From positions 1-64,000 of the forward strand of contig CAKTJC010000011.1 of the NCBI GenBank assembly GCA_934567355.1: a stretch of 64,000 nucleotides of DNA. Direction: 5' to 3'. Positions 37,854 through 47,554 of this stretch are shown piece after piece (position 1 is the first letter of the stretch; the number at the start of each line of letters is the position of its first letter). The position numbers were made by a program, and so were the translations under genes. The stretch is from an uncultured Oscillospiraceae bacterium. Lineage in GTDB: Bacteria; Bacillota; Clostridia; Oscillospirales; Oscillospiraceae. The notes below the pieces were generated by a model that was not told where the DNA came from, ran no database searches, and saw only the letters and a program-made list of their open reading frames with translations.

Positions 37854-39941
37854 TTACCGCACGTCAAAGAGCAGCTTGCCGTATCCGGGTACCGGCCAGC
37901 TTTCGGTGGAGGCGGTGGATTCCATGGAGTCAACGCTGATGCGCAGGCTGCACATGTCCTCCAGAATGACGGTCTTGAAGAAATCTGCCAGGGCGACATT
38001 GTCGGTGATGGACTTGGCTTCCAGCAGGTCGTGCTCCAGCTTGTCGGCAGCCCGGTGGGTCGCACCGATCAGAGCGCTGATGCATTTGACGGTGTCGCGC
38101 TCGTAGCTGCAATCCACATCGGGGATGGCATTGAGCTTCGCGGAGATTCCGGCGCTCAGGGCGGCGGTGTATTTTGCCATGGCAGGCAGGTAATCCTTGC
38201 GTGCCATGTCCAGCATGGTCTGCGCCTCAATGTTGATGATCTTGCAGTAGTTCTCCAGCTTTACCTCATGGCGGGCGGTGAGCTCTGTTTCGCTGTATAC
38301 CTTGTGGGTGGTGAAGAGCTCTACGTTCTTTTTATCCAGCAAATGTGCCAGCGCGTCGGGCGTGGTGCGCAGGTTCAGCAGCCCCCGGCGTTCGGCCTCC
38401 TGCACCCAGGAGGCATCGTAGCCGTCACCGTTGAAGATGATGCGCTTGTGCTCGGCAATGGTCTTGCGAATCAGCTCGTGAAGGGTAACCTCAAAGTCTT
38501 CGGTCTCCTCCAGCACATCGGCAAACTGCCGCAGCTCCTCGGCCACGGAGGTGTTCAGCACCGTGTTGGCGCAGGAAATGGACTCGGAGGAACCAAGCAT
38601 CCGAAATTCAAACTTGTTGCCGGTGAAGGCAAAGGGGCTGGTGCGGTTGCGGTCGGTGGCATCCCGCTGGAATTTGGGCAGGGTGTGAACGCCGATGCGC
38701 AGCACCTCTTTCTCGTGGCTGTCATAGGGGGAGTCCTTTTCAATGGCTTCCAGAATCTCGCTCAAATCCGAGCCAAGGAACATGGACACAATGGCGGGGG
38801 GCGCTTCGTTGGCACCCAGCCGATGGTCATTCCCGGCGGAGGCCACGGTGATGCGCAGCAGATCCTGATATTCGTCCACTGCCTTGATAACGGCGCACAG
38901 GAACAGCAGGAACTGGGCGTTCTCATAGGGGGTTTCGCCCGGCTCCAGCAGGTTCACGCCGGTGTCGGTAGAAATGGACCAGTTGTTGTGCTTGCCGCTG
39001 CCGTTCACGCCGTCAAAGGGCTTTTCGTGAAGCAGACACACCAAATTGTGGCGCTTGGCAACCTTCTGCATCATCTCCATGGTCAGCTGGTTGTGGTCGG
39101 CGGCAATGTTGGTGGTGGTGAAGATGGGGGCCAGCTCGTGCTGAGCGGGGGCAACCTCGTTGTGCTCGGTCTTGGCCAGGATGCCCAGCTTCCACAGCTC
39201 GTCGTTCAAATCCTTCATAAAGGCGGCAACACGGGGCTTGATGGCGCCGAAATAGTGGTCATCCAGCTCCTGCCCCTTGGGGGGCTTGGCGCCGAACAGG
39301 GTGCGGCCGGTGTAGATCAGATCCTTGCGCTTGTCGAAATCGTCCTTATCCACCAGGAAATACTCCTGCTCGGGGCCGACGGTGGTCTTGACGGAGGTGA
39401 CATCGGGGTTGCCGAAGAGCTTCAGCACCCGCAGCGCCTGCCGGTTGATGGCCTCCATGGAGCGCAGCAGGGCGGTCTTCTGGTCAAGAGCCTCGCCGCC
39501 GTAGCTGAGGAACACGGTGGGGATGCACAGCACCCCGTCCTTGATGAATGCATAGCTGGTGGCGTCCCAGGCGGTGTAGCCGCGAGCCTCAAAGGTGGCG
39601 CGCAGACCGCCGGAGGGGAAAGAGGAGGCGTCCGGCTCGCCTTGGATCAGCTCCTTGCCGGAGAATTCCATGATGACCTTTCCGCCGGGCTTGGGAGAAA
39701 TGAAGCTGTCGTGCTTCTCGGCGGTGACACCGGTCATGGGCTGGAACCAGTGGGTAAAATGGGTCGCGCCCTTCTCAATTGCCCAGTCCTTCATGGCGTT
39801 GGCAACCACGGTTGCGACCTCCGCATCCAGGTGCTTGCCTTGCTTGATGGTGCGCTGCAATGCCTTGTAAGTCTCTTTGGGAAGCCGCGCCTCCATTGTG
39901 GCGTCGTCAAAAACCATGGAAGAAAAAATATCCGTTACCAT
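37854..39941 (-). CDS. glnN: Glutamine synthetase, type III
   Basis: A 695-residue GSIII, making glutamine from glutamate, ammonia and ATP. The length (about 700) and motifs separate it from GSI (about 440): N-terminal [37 protein letters not shown] with catalytic-site residues, [45 protein letters not shown], and [23 protein letters not shown] is common in Clostridia and Bacteroidetes and works as a dodecamer. The message has a 100-base leader with a terminator hairpin ahead of the ribosome site, so expression is likely gated by antitermination. Confidence 0.97.
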   Translation of the reverse strand: MVTDIFSSMVFDDATMEARLPKETYKALQRTIKQGKHLDAEVATVVANAMKDWAIEKGATHFTHWFQPMTGVTAEKHDSFISPKPGGKVIMEFSGKELIQGEPDASSFPSGGLRATFEARGYTAWDATSYAFIKDGVLCIPTVFLSYGGEALDQKTALLRSMEAINRQALRVLKLFGNPDVTSVKTTVGPEQEYFLVDKDDFDKRKDLIYTGRTLFGAKPPKGQELDDHYFGAIKPRVAAFMKDLNDELWKLGILAKTEHNEVAPAQHELAPIFTTTNIAADHNQLTMEMMQKVAKRHNLVCLLHEKPFDGVNGSGKHNNWSISTDTGVNLLEPGETPYENAQFLLFLCAVIKAVDEYQDLLRITVASAGNDHRLGANEAPPAIVSMFLGSDLSEILEAIEKDSPYDSHEKEVLRIGVHTLPKFQRDATDRNRTSPFAFTGNKFEFRMLGSSESISCANTVLNTSVAEELRQFADVLEETEDFEVTLHELIRKTIAEHKRIIFNGDGYDASWVQEAERRGLLNLRTTPDALAHLLDKKNVELFTTHKVYSETELTARHEVKLENYCKIINIEAQTMLDMARKDYLPAMAKYTAALSAGISAKLNAIPDVDCSYERDTVKCISALIGATHRAADKLEHDLLEAKSITDNVALADFFKTVILEDMCSLRISVDSMESTASTESWPVPGYGKLLFDVR

Positions 39942-39963
39942 ACCGATGTCTCCTTTTTGAATA

Positions 39964-40019
39964 ATAAAAAAGCGACAGGGAGGCGGAGGGGATCATCCCA
40001 TCCGCGACACCCTTGTCGC
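39964..40019 (-). promoter_or_regulatory. Terminator/antiterminator leader of glnN
   Basis: In the minus-strand RNA, GCGACA (40019-40014) can pair with UGUCGC at 40009-40004 (a 6-bp hairpin with loop AGGG) or with UGUCGC at 39977-39972. The latter gives a long stem that also includes GCGGA/UCCGC and GGGA/UCCC and is followed by UUUUUUAUUAUU, a standard terminator. The two pairings exclude each other. The terminator ends 25 bases before the glnN start, so only antitermination lets glnN be read. Confidence 0.75.
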
Positions 40020-40049
40020 TTCCAAATACAATATGAATCACTTGCCCGC

Positions 40050-40078
40050 ATTTTACTGCTTCCGATCGGGATTGTCAA
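40050..40078 (-). promoter_or_regulatory. Sigma-A promoter for glnN
   Basis: TTGACA (40078-40073), 17 bp, TAAAAT (40055-40050) on the minus strand. It predicts a leader of about 100 bases. Confidence 0.8.
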
Positions 40079-40194
40079 CAGCTTTTTGATGCCGGCCGTT
40101 CTTTTTGTGGAATCTGGTCAGGTTTTATGGCCCGACTTTAACGCAAATGGTGCATATTGAGCCGGGACTGTTTGCAGCTGGGGCGCAATCCGCA

Positions 40195-40229
40195 TCAAAA
40201 AAGGCGTGGCCATTGCGGTCACGCCTTTT
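40195..40229 (-). terminator. Terminator of clpB
   Basis: 10-bp perfect stem AAAAGGCGTG (40199-40208) / CACGCCTTTT (40220-40229), followed on the minus strand by a T-run. Confidence 0.9.
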
Positions 40230-40239
40230 CTGTTTGGGT

Positions 40240-42831
40240 TTATTTCATGGTCAGCTCGCCGTTCTCGTAATCCACGGTGACGGTCTGGCCGGGCAGGATA
40301 TTGCCCGCCAGGATGCGCTTGCTGAGCATGGTTTCCACGGTGTGCTGCACATAGCGGCGCAGGGGACGGGCACCAAACTCAGGGTTGTAAGCGGCGTCCA
40401 CAATGGCGTTCTTGGCGGCCTCGGTGACCTCGCACTTGATTTGCTGCTGGGCAAGCCGTGCATTCAGCTTGTCAATCTGCAAGTCAATAATCTTGGTCAC
40501 GTTCTCCTTGGTCAGGGGCTTATAAAACACAATCTCGTCCAGACGGTTCAGGAACTCCGGGCGGAAGGAGCGGCGCAGCAGCGCCTGCACCTTCTCCTTG
40601 GCTTCCTCGCTGATATTGCCCTGGGCATCGATGCCGCCCAGCAGATACTCGGAACCCAAGTTGGAGGTCAGAATCAGGATGGTGTTCTTAAAGTCCACGG
40701 TGCGGCCCTGGGAATCAGTGATACGTCCGTCATCCAGCACTTGCAGCAGGATGTTGAACACATCGGGATGGGCCTTCTCCACTTCATCGAACAGCACCAC
40801 GCTGTAGGGCTTGCGGCGCACGGCCTCGGTCAGCTGGCCGCCCTCGTCATAGCCCACGTATCCGGGAGGCGCGCCAATGAGACGGCTGACGGAGAATTTC
40901 TCCATATATTCGGACATATCAATCCGAATCATGTTGTTTTCATCGTCAAACAGCGCCTCGGCCAGCGCCTTTGCCAGCTCCGTCTTGCCTACGCCCGTGG
41001 GGCCCAGGAACAGGAAGGAACCGATGGGGCGGTTGGGGTCCTGAATACCGGCACGGCTGCGCTGGATGGCCTCGGTGACGGCGGTAACAGCCTCGTCCTG
41101 GCCGACCACGCGCTTATGCAGCACCTTGTCCAGGCTCAGCAGCTTCTCCCGCTCGCCCTGCACCAGGCGGGACACAGGGATGCCGGTCCAGCGCTCCACA
41201 ATGCGGGCAATCTCGTCCTCGGTCACTCGGTCACGGAGCAGGGAATCGTCATGGGCATTGTTGACCTTCTGCTCCTCCTCAGCCAGCTTCTTCTTCGCTT
41301 CGGGCAGGCGGCCATATTTCAGCTCGGCGGCCTTCTCCAAATCGTAGTTGCGCTCGGCGGCCTCAATCTGGCGGTTCAGGTCTTCGATGGTTTCCCGCAG
41401 CTGCTGCACCTTGCCAATGGCATTCTTTTCATTGTCCCACTGGGCCTTCATGGCGTTGAAGCGGTCGCGCTCCTCGGCCAGCTCCTTTTGCAGCTTTGCC
41501 AGGTTTGCCTTGCTGAGTTCGTCGTCTTCCTTTTTCAGAGCGGCTTCCTCAATCTCCATCTGGATAATCTTGCGGGACACGGTATCCAGCTCGGTGGGCA
41601 TGGAGTCCATCTCGGTACGAATCTGGGCACAGGCTTCATCCACCAGGTCAATGGCCTTGTCCGGCAGGAAACGGTCGGTGATATAGCGGTGAGAAAGGGT
41701 TGCAGCGGCAATGATGGCGCCATCGGTAATCTTCACGCCGTGGAACACCTCATACCGCTCCTTCAGGCCACGGAGAATGGCAATGGTGTCCTCCACCGTG
41801 GGCTCGTTGACCATCACCGGCTGGAACCGGCGCGCCAGAGCGGGGTCTTTTTCAATATAGGTGCGGTACTCGTCCAGGGTGGTTGCACCGATGCAGTGCA
41901 GCTCGCCGCGGGCCAGCATGGGCTTTAAGAGGTTACCGGCATCCATGCTGCCCTCGGTCTTGCCCGCGCCCACGATGGTGTGCAGCTCATCGATGAACAG
42001 CAGAATACGGCCCTCGGACTCCTTGACCTCCTTCAGGACGGCTTTCAGCCGCTCCTCAAATTCGCCGCGGTACTTGGCACCGGCAATCAGGGCACCCATA
42101 TCCAGGGCAAAAATGGTCTTGTCCTGCAAGCTCTTGGGCACGTCCTTCTTTACGATACGCTGGGCCAGACCCTCGGCAATGGCGGTTTTACCAACGCCGG
42201 GCTCGCCAATAAGCACGGGGTTATTCTTGGACTTACGGGACAGAATGCGGATGACGTTTCGGATTTCCTCGTCACGGCCAATCACGGGGTCCATCTTCTG
42301 CTCGCGGGCACGCTTTACAAGGTCGGTGCCGTATTTGGTCAGGGCTTCATAGGTTCCCTCCGGGTTGTCGGTTGTCACCCGCTGATTGCCCCGGACGGCC
42401 TGCAAGGCCTTCATGGCGGCGTCGCCGGTGATGCGATAGGTGTTAAAAAGATTCTTGACGCACCCTTCGGCGGTGTCCAGCAGCCCCAGGAACAGGTGCT
42501 CCACCGAAACGTATTCGTCCTTCATGTGCTCCGCCTTGTCCTGGGCGGCGACCAGCGTCTGATTCAAGGCGTTGCTGATATATATTTTGTCAGCCTCCCG
42601 CGCGCCGGTAACGCCGGGGAGCTTATTTACCTCTGCCATGGCGGCAGCAGACAGGCTTTCCACGGTGACGCCCATCTTGGTCAGCAGCTGCGGGATCAGC
42701 CCGCCCTCCTGCTGCAAAAGCGCTGCAAGCAGATGAATCTGCTCCAATTGCTGATGGTTGTTCCGAATCGCCAAATTCTGCGCGTCCTGAATGGCTTCCT
42801 GAGATTTTTGCGTGAAGTTTTGTAATGTCAT
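40240..42831 (-). CDS. clpB: ATP-dependent chaperone/disaggregase ClpB
   Basis: An 863-residue Hsp100 disaggregase. The N domain (residues 1-145) is followed by AAA1 with Walker [15 protein letters not shown] (near residue 205) and [13 protein letters not shown], the long M-domain coiled coil (about 400-525, with [22 protein letters not shown] heptads), and AAA2 with [14 protein letters not shown] (near residue 605), [12 protein letters not shown] and sensor segments. GYVGYDEGG is the substrate pore loop. It works with DnaK in protein rescue. A CIRCE operator lies in its leader, so HrcA should control it. Confidence 0.98.
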   Translation of the reverse strand: MTLQNFTQKSQEAIQDAQNLAIRNNHQQLEQIHLLAALLQQEGGLIPQLLTKMGVTVESLSAAAMAEVNKLPGVTGAREADKIYISNALNQTLVAAQDKAEHMKDEYVSVEHLFLGLLDTAEGCVKNLFNTYRITGDAAMKALQAVRGNQRVTTDNPEGTYEALTKYGTDLVKRAREQKMDPVIGRDEEIRNVIRILSRKSKNNPVLIGEPGVGKTAIAEGLAQRIVKKDVPKSLQDKTIFALDMGALIAGAKYRGEFEERLKAVLKEVKESEGRILLFIDELHTIVGAGKTEGSMDAGNLLKPMLARGELHCIGATTLDEYRTYIEKDPALARRFQPVMVNEPTVEDTIAILRGLKERYEVFHGVKITDGAIIAAATLSHRYITDRFLPDKAIDLVDEACAQIRTEMDSMPTELDTVSRKIIQMEIEEAALKKEDDELSKANLAKLQKELAEERDRFNAMKAQWDNEKNAIGKVQQLRETIEDLNRQIEAAERNYDLEKAAELKYGRLPEAKKKLAEEEQKVNNAHDDSLLRDRVTEDEIARIVERWTGIPVSRLVQGEREKLLSLDKVLHKRVVGQDEAVTAVTEAIQRSRAGIQDPNRPIGSFLFLGPTGVGKTELAKALAEALFDDENNMIRIDMSEYMEKFSVSRLIGAPPGYVGYDEGGQLTEAVRRKPYSVVLFDEVEKAHPDVFNILLQVLDDGRITDSQGRTVDFKNTILILTSNLGSEYLLGGIDAQGNISEEAKEKVQALLRRSFRPEFLNRLDEIVFYKPLTKENVTKIIDLQIDKLNARLAQQQIKCEVTEAAKNAIVDAAYNPEFGARPLRRYVQHTVETMLSKRILAGNILPGQTVTVDYENGELTMK

Positions 42832-42850
42832 AGCGATCCTTCCTTTCGGA

Positions 42851-42877
42851 TTAGCACTCTCTGCTTGTGAGTGCTAA
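42851..42877. promoter_or_regulatory. CIRCE element (HrcA operator)
   Basis: TTAGCACTC-N9-GAGTGCTAA, a perfect match to the CIRCE consensus, 20 bases before the clpB start and downstream of the promoter. Confidence 0.97.
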
Positions 42878-42891
42878 TTTCTTTTAACCAC

Positions 42892-42919
42892 ACTATACCC
42901 TGTTTCCGAAAAAAGTCAA
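42892..42919 (-). promoter_or_regulatory. Sigma-A promoter for clpB
   Basis: TTGACT (42919-42914), 16 bp, TATAGT (42897-42892) on the minus strand, just upstream of CIRCE. Confidence 0.75.
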
Positions 42920-43000
42920 GGGCAATTCCTGAAAAAATGTTTTGTTTACAATTTCATAAAAAAGAGAAGAGGAATCATGCGGAAAGGCGTGGCCGGACAT

Positions 43001-43035
43001 AAAAAGTCCCTGAGCAGCTTCTTACTGCTCAGGGG
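43001..43035 (-). terminator. Terminator of the VanW-type gene
   Basis: CCCTGAGCAG (43008-43017) / CTGCTCAGGG (43025-43034), loop of 7; minus strand continues ACTTTTTATG. Confidence 0.88.
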
Positions 43036-43044
43036 AACAATGCT

Positions 43045-44559
43045 TTATCCGTGGGTGTTGGGCGCCTGATAATTTTTCGCGGCTTCCAGAGTCTCTGCGC
43101 TGGGCGCGCATGCGGGCTGCTGGCGGATGTTGCCGTTGACGTAGGCTTCGTCGCTGCCAATCTCACCGGAGGTAGCGACGCTGACGGAAAGATAGCTGGA
43201 AAGGGCGGCGTCCTCTCTGGAAATCAGCTCATGGGTCTGGTTGTCGTAGCGGCAATAGTAGCTCCTTGCGTAGCCGTCGGTGGAGCTGCCGAAGGCCATG
43301 CGGACGTAATAGTCCCGGGTCTCGGTGCCCATGATCCACACGCGCACAAAACCGTCGCTGACCTCTGCCACCAGCTTGATGGGAAAGTCCTTATTGTTTT
43401 TCAGCTTCAGGTCGGGCGCACCCCAGCTGACGGTGGCATCCAGGCCGATGGGCATATAAGTAGACGGGTAGCCATGGCTGACCCGATCCACCGTTTCCAG
43501 CTCCGCATACAGCGAACTAAGGTAAAGCGTGGACGATACCTGACAGATCCCGCCGCCCAGAGAATCGATCAGCCGGGTGCCGGAATAGGCCGGCGCTTCC
43601 TGATAGCCCGCCTCTACAGTCCGCTGACCCAGGGTTGCGTTGTAGGAAAGCGTCTCTCCCGGCTGGAGCACGACGCCGTTGAGTGCCTTGCAGGCCAGTG
43701 AAAGATTTGCATTCCGCTTTTCATTGGTGCCGTGGGGCGTCTGGCAGAAGCCGAGCACATCCTGGAAATATACCTCTTGCCCGATCAGATCGGGGGCAGT
43801 GGATTCCAGTGTGACCCGAACCGTTTCACCGAAGGCAGCGCCTGCCAAAAGCGAAGCCAGCTTCCCTTCGTCGTAGCTCATACCGTAAGAACCGGGCACG
43901 GCGGTTTTGGTATCCTTATCCATCTGCGCGTCCACCGGTTGAATAGAGACCGTCTGCAAAATTTCCGCCGCATTGGGAGCCGGTGGTTCATGAACGGTGA
44001 GGGAGGCAGACAGGTCAACATCGAAGTGTCCGCTTGCCAGCGCCGCAAAAATCAGTTCCACTGCGGCGTCCGTATCCATGGTATAGCCGGGAGTGCCCAG
44101 GGTGACGGCCAGAGTGGGCATAGCAGCGTCACTGCTCCACCTGTCCTCGTCCAGGGGCGGAATGTCCCCCTCCAACGTGAAGGAGGGCAAGGAATAGGCG
44201 CTGCTCAGCTGCTCGCCGGCCTGCGTCAGGGTGCGGTAAAGCCGCTCTTCGTCCATGCTCATGTAGGAGGCAAGGGACAGATCTACCACGTCCTCCTGCC
44301 CGATGGTGAAGGCGTCATCCAGAATGGATCGGGTGTTCAGCGCTGCGCCGGTCTCTGCCTGGCTCAGGCGGAGCGTGCTCCCATTGGTGGTCAGCACCAG
44401 GTCATGGGTGGCGGGATCAAAAGCATCCCGAATGGCGGAAGCTGCAGCATTCCGGCTCATGCCCCCCAGGGAAAGACCGGAGATACTGACACCGTCGGCG
44501 ATTTTCCTGGAATCCAGCCGCCCGGTAAGCACCAGCACGCCTGCAGCGGCAATGATCAC
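43045..44559 (-). CDS. VanW-family membrane-anchored surface protein
   Basis: At least 504 residues. An N-terminal hydrophobic segment is followed by a PG_binding_4-type region (GVSISGLSLGGMSRNAAASAI) and the VanW domain: RNANLSLACKALNGVVLQPG, GETLSYNATLGQRTVEAGYQ, then APAYSGTRLIDSLGGGICQV and SSTLYLSSLYAELETVDR. A C-terminal region with YVRMAFGSSTDGYA follows. These are exported proteins linked to glycopeptide clusters and to the cell wall; the molecular role is unknown. The first GTG (44559) falls inside the membrane helix. The frame stays open to 44658 and gives a proper cytosolic head and full helix if it starts at ATC 44643, nine bases after AAGGAGA. Confidence 0.88.
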   Translation of the reverse strand: MIIAAAGVLVLTGRLDSRKIADGVSISGLSLGGMSRNAAASAIRDAFDPATHDLVLTTNGSTLRLSQAETGAALNTRSILDDAFTIGQEDVVDLSLASYMSMDEERLYRTLTQAGEQLSSAYSLPSFTLEGDIPPLDEDRWSSDAAMPTLAVTLGTPGYTMDTDAAVELIFAALASGHFDVDLSASLTVHEPPAPNAAEILQTVSIQPVDAQMDKDTKTAVPGSYGMSYDEGKLASLLAGAAFGETVRVTLESTAPDLIGQEVYFQDVLGFCQTPHGTNEKRNANLSLACKALNGVVLQPGETLSYNATLGQRTVEAGYQEAPAYSGTRLIDSLGGGICQVSSTLYLSSLYAELETVDRVSHGYPSTYMPIGLDATVSWGAPDLKLKNNKDFPIKLVAEVSDGFVRVWIMGTETRDYYVRMAFGSSTDGYARSYYCRYDNQTHELISREDAALSSYLSVSVATSGEIGSDEAYVNGNIRQQPACAPSAETLEAAKNYQAPNTHG

Positions 44560-44665
44560 CAGAAGTCCCGCCAGGACGGCAGTGAGCCACAGCTTTGGCT
44601 TTGCTCCGCCCTGCTGATTGTTGGAAATATGATCGTGTGCGATGGGGAATCGTCTCCTTTACAGG

Positions 44666-46180
44666 TTAAAATTCGTTCAGCTCTTCGGCCAGCCCGCTGA
44701 ATTCGGATTCCAGAGGATTCTTCCGAAGCGCGTTCTTTTGCTCCAGAGCAACGCCCTTGGCTGCCTGCTCCACGCTGAGCAGGGTACCCGCGCCCGCAAT
44801 GCAGCCGCCGGGGCAGGCCATGCCCTCCAGCAGGTAGCCGTTGTATTTTCCTGCCTTTGCCAGATTCATCAGTTTGCGGCATTCCCGCAGTCCTTCGGCA
44901 TTGGCAACCTTGATCTCCATATCCGGGTGCTGCTCGTGGATGATGTCCACCACGGCTTGAGCGACGCCGCCTGCCACGGCAAAGCCCCGTCCGGCAGCGG
45001 TGCTGGCGCTTTTCACGTCGCCGGGATCCTCCAGCGCTTCAAAGTCGATCTCCTTGGCTTCAAACATGCCCTGCAATTCTTCGAAGGTCAGCACGAAGTC
45101 CACATCGGAGCGGATGTTTTCGCGGATGGCTTCCAGCTTCTTGGCGGCGCAGGGGCCCACAAAGACGATCTTTGCATCCGGCTGCTCCCGCTTGACCATG
45201 CGTGCGGTGTATACCATGGGAGTCAGGGTCATGGAGATGTTCTTGGCCTGGACGGGGAAGAGCTTGTGCACCATGGAATGCCAGGCCGGGCAGCAGGAGG
45301 TCGCCATGAAGGGCTGATTGGCGGGCACATTCTCTACAAAGTCCTTGGCCTCCTCCACCGCGCAGATGTCCGCGCCGATGGCAACCTCGACCACGTCCGC
45401 GAAGCCCAGCTGCTTCAGGGCGGATACCAGAGTGCCCATGGTCACGTTCTTGCCGAACTGCCGGGCAAAGGCCGGCGCGAGGATGACGATGACCTTGTCC
45501 CCCTGCATGATGGAGCGCACCACCTGATAGATTTGCCCCTTGTCTACGATGGCGCCGAAGGGGCAGCTGACCAGGCACTGGCCGCAGGCGACGCATTTTT
45601 CCTGATTGATGGTGGCGCGGCCATGCTCGTCCATGCCGATGGCATCCATGCCGCAGGCTGCCTGACAGGGGCGCTCCAGATGGACAATGGCATGGTAGGA
45701 GCATGCCTGGGCACACTTGCCGCAGCGGATGCATTTGGCTGGATCGATGCGGCTTTTGCCGTTGACAAATTTGATGGCCTCCCGGGGGCAAACCTGCTGA
45801 CAGGAGGCGGCCAGACAATTCTGGCACACGTCCGTGACCCAGTACCGGTTGGCAGGACAGGAATGGCAGGCGTAGGGGATGATGTTGATCAGAGGCGGCT
45901 CGTAATACTGCTGGGCAATGGCGGCATGATCCATGCCCTCGGTCATCAGACTGCGGGTCTGTACGCTGCGCACAGATAGACCCATGGCAAGCCGCACCCG
46001 CTCACCGGCAATGGCGCGCTCCAGGAAGATGGATTCCCGGTGCAGCGGCTGGTCGCCGGGGACGATGAGAAAGGGCAGATCCTCAGCCTTGGTATAGTCT
46101 TCCCCGGAGTAGGCCATTTTGGCGACCTCGGTGAAAACCTTTTTTCGAATATCGGTGATCAGGGACGGAATTCCACGCAT
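44666..46180 (-). CDS. [FeFe] hydrogenase, group B-like
   Basis: A 504-residue monomeric-type hydrogenase. N-terminal CHSCPANRYWVTDVCQNC and CIRCGKCAQACSYHAI, then CVACGQCLVSCPFGAI, carry the accessory iron-sulfur clusters. The H-cluster motifs are L1 TSCCPAWHSM, L2 FVGPCAAKKLEA and L3 EGMACPGGCIAGAG. L1 has Ala where group A enzymes have Gly (TSCCPGW), which, with the short length and cluster pattern, fits group B. Group B enzymes are common in gut Clostridia but poorly studied. The maturases HydEFG are not in the window. The gene is not in an operon with a redox partner. Confidence 0.9.
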   Translation of the reverse strand: MRGIPSLITDIRKKVFTEVAKMAYSGEDYTKAEDLPFLIVPGDQPLHRESIFLERAIAGERVRLAMGLSVRSVQTRSLMTEGMDHAAIAQQYYEPPLINIIPYACHSCPANRYWVTDVCQNCLAASCQQVCPREAIKFVNGKSRIDPAKCIRCGKCAQACSYHAIVHLERPCQAACGMDAIGMDEHGRATINQEKCVACGQCLVSCPFGAIVDKGQIYQVVRSIMQGDKVIVILAPAFARQFGKNVTMGTLVSALKQLGFADVVEVAIGADICAVEEAKDFVENVPANQPFMATSCCPAWHSMVHKLFPVQAKNISMTLTPMVYTARMVKREQPDAKIVFVGPCAAKKLEAIRENIRSDVDFVLTFEELQGMFEAKEIDFEALEDPGDVKSASTAAGRGFAVAGGVAQAVVDIIHEQHPDMEIKVANAEGLRECRKLMNLAKAGKYNGYLLEGMACPGGCIAGAGTLLSVEQAAKGVALEQKNALRKNPLESEFSGLAEELNEF

Positions 46181-46198
46181 AATCTGCCTCCAGGTTAT

Positions 46199-46260
46199 GG
46201 AACCTCTGAATCAATCGTCTGCGGCGGCAGCAGGTCTTGTCGATTTAATCAGAGCTTCTT
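46199..46260 (+). repeat. Interspersed palindromic element, copy G (minimal form)
   Basis: 62 bp: GGAACCTCTGAATCAATC, GTCTGCGGCGGCAGCAGG, and CGATTTAATCAGAGCTTC. Only the terminal repeats and a short middle remain. It sits between the starts of the hydrogenase and dacA genes. Confidence 0.75.
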
Positions 46261-46362
46261 TATTTTTCCCTATTGTACCAAAGGATGTGCGGCGGGTCAA
46301 GGAGAAATGGTATCTTTGTCCCCGGGGCGTCATACAATCGAAGCAGAATGGAGGGGTGGAAA

Positions 46363-47517
46363 ATGAAACGTATCCTGGCGCTGCTTTTGTTCCTCGCGCT
46401 GCTGATCGGGGTGCTGCCCGGACATGCGGCGGCGGTGGATCTGAACCTGAACGCCAAAAGCGCCCTGCTGATGGATGTCGCCACCGGCACGGTGCTCTAC
46501 GAAAAGGAATGCCACGAGCGCCTTGCACCTGCCAGCGTGACCAAGATCATGACCATGCTGCTGATCATGGAGGCGCTGGATTCCGGGAAGATCAAGCTCA
46601 CCGACCAGGTGACCGCCTCGGAGGCGGCGGCAGCCAAGGGGGGCAGCCAGATCTATTTGAAGGTGGGCGAGAATATGCCCGTGTCGGACATGCTCAAATC
46701 CATTGCCGTGTCCTCCGCCAACGACTGCGCCTGCGCCATGGCGGAGCTGCTGGCCGGGAGCGAAAGCGCTTTTGTGGAACAGATGAATCAACGGGCGGCG
46801 GAGCTGGGCATGGCGGACACCCATTTTGTCAACTGCACCGGCCTGGACGACAGCCCGGAGGCAGCCAATCACCGCACCAGCGCCTATGACATTGCACTGA
46901 TGTCCCGGGAGCTGCTGAAAAATCATCCGGACATCAAAAAATACACCACCATCTGGATGGATACCGTGCGGGACGGCGCCTTTGGCCTGTCCAATACCAA
47001 TAAGCTCATCCGCTTCTATTCCGGGGCGACGGGACTGAAAACCGGCTTTACCTCCGGCGCGGGCTACTGCCTGTCCGCTACCGCCAAGCGGGAGGGGATG
47101 GAGCTGATCGCGGTGGTGATGGGCTGCGAGAGCTCCCAGAAGCGCACGGCGGACTGCAAGGCGCTGCTGGACTACGGCTTTGCCACCTACTCCGTGGTGC
47201 GTCCGGGGCTGAAGGAGGGACGCACCGTGGCGGTGCACCTGGGCAAGCAGGAAAGCGTCCCGGTGGAGCTGGTGGAGCGGCGGGAGATCCTGGTGGACAA
47301 AGCCAAGCGCACCAGCCTCAGCGCCAAGGTGGAGCTGGCGCAGACCGTCCCCGCTCCGGTGGAAAAGGGGCAGCGGGTGGGCACCATCTCCGTCTACTCC
47401 GACGAGCGGATGCTGATCCAGCTCCCGCTGGTTGCCGCCCAGGCGGTGGAAAAGCTCGGCTTCGGGGACGTTTTCAAAACAGTCCTCTGCCGTCTCTGCA
47501 CCGGCCGGACAAAATGA
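46363..47517 (+). CDS. D-alanyl-D-alanine carboxypeptidase (DacA/DacF, PBP5 type)
   Basis: A 384-residue S11 peptidase that trims the D-Ala from peptidoglycan stem peptides. The signal peptide ends near HAAAVD (residue 24). Active-site motifs: SxxK in PASVTKIMTM, SxN in AVSSANDCACAM, and KTG in TGLKTGFTSGAGYC. The C-terminal beta domain (LVERREILVDKAKRTSLS) and the amphipathic membrane anchor (VEKLGFGDVFKTVLCRL) complete the PBP5 fold. ATG 46363 follows GGAGGGGTG. Confidence 0.95.
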   Translation: MKRILALLLFLALLIGVLPGHAAAVDLNLNAKSALLMDVATGTVLYEKECHERLAPASVTKIMTMLLIMEALDSGKIKLTDQVTASEAAAAKGGSQIYLKVGENMPVSDMLKSIAVSSANDCACAMAELLAGSESAFVEQMNQRAAELGMADTHFVNCTGLDDSPEAANHRTSAYDIALMSRELLKNHPDIKKYTTIWMDTVRDGAFGLSNTNKLIRFYSGATGLKTGFTSGAGYCLSATAKREGMELIAVVMGCESSQKRTADCKALLDYGFATYSVVRPGLKEGRTVAVHLGKQESVPVELVERREILVDKAKRTSLSAKVELAQTVPAPVEKGQRVGTISVYSDERMLIQLPLVAAQAVEKLGFGDVFKTVLCRLCTGRTK

Positions 47518-47520
47518 AAA

Positions 47521-47554
47521 CGAGAGGGATGCCACGAATGGCATCCCTTTTCGT
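47521..47554. terminator. Bidirectional terminator between dacA and the GH31 gene
   Basis: 10-bp perfect stem AGGGATGCCA (47525-47534) / TGGCATCCCT (47539-47548), loop CGAA, followed by TTTCG on plus and CTCGTTTTC on minus. Confidence 0.88.

Noticed and set aside
39964..40043. T-box or known glnA riboswitch in the glnN leader
   Set aside because: No T-box sequence and the leader is only about 100 bases; simple terminator/antiterminator hexamers explain it better.
37824..40160. 778-codon open frame antisense to glnN
   Set aside because: Glutamine synthetase III on the other strand is unambiguous; this frame is a GC-bias shadow without homology.
40105..41928. 607-codon open frame antisense to clpB
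   Set aside because: Shadow of clpB; no ribosome site and low-complexity residue pattern.
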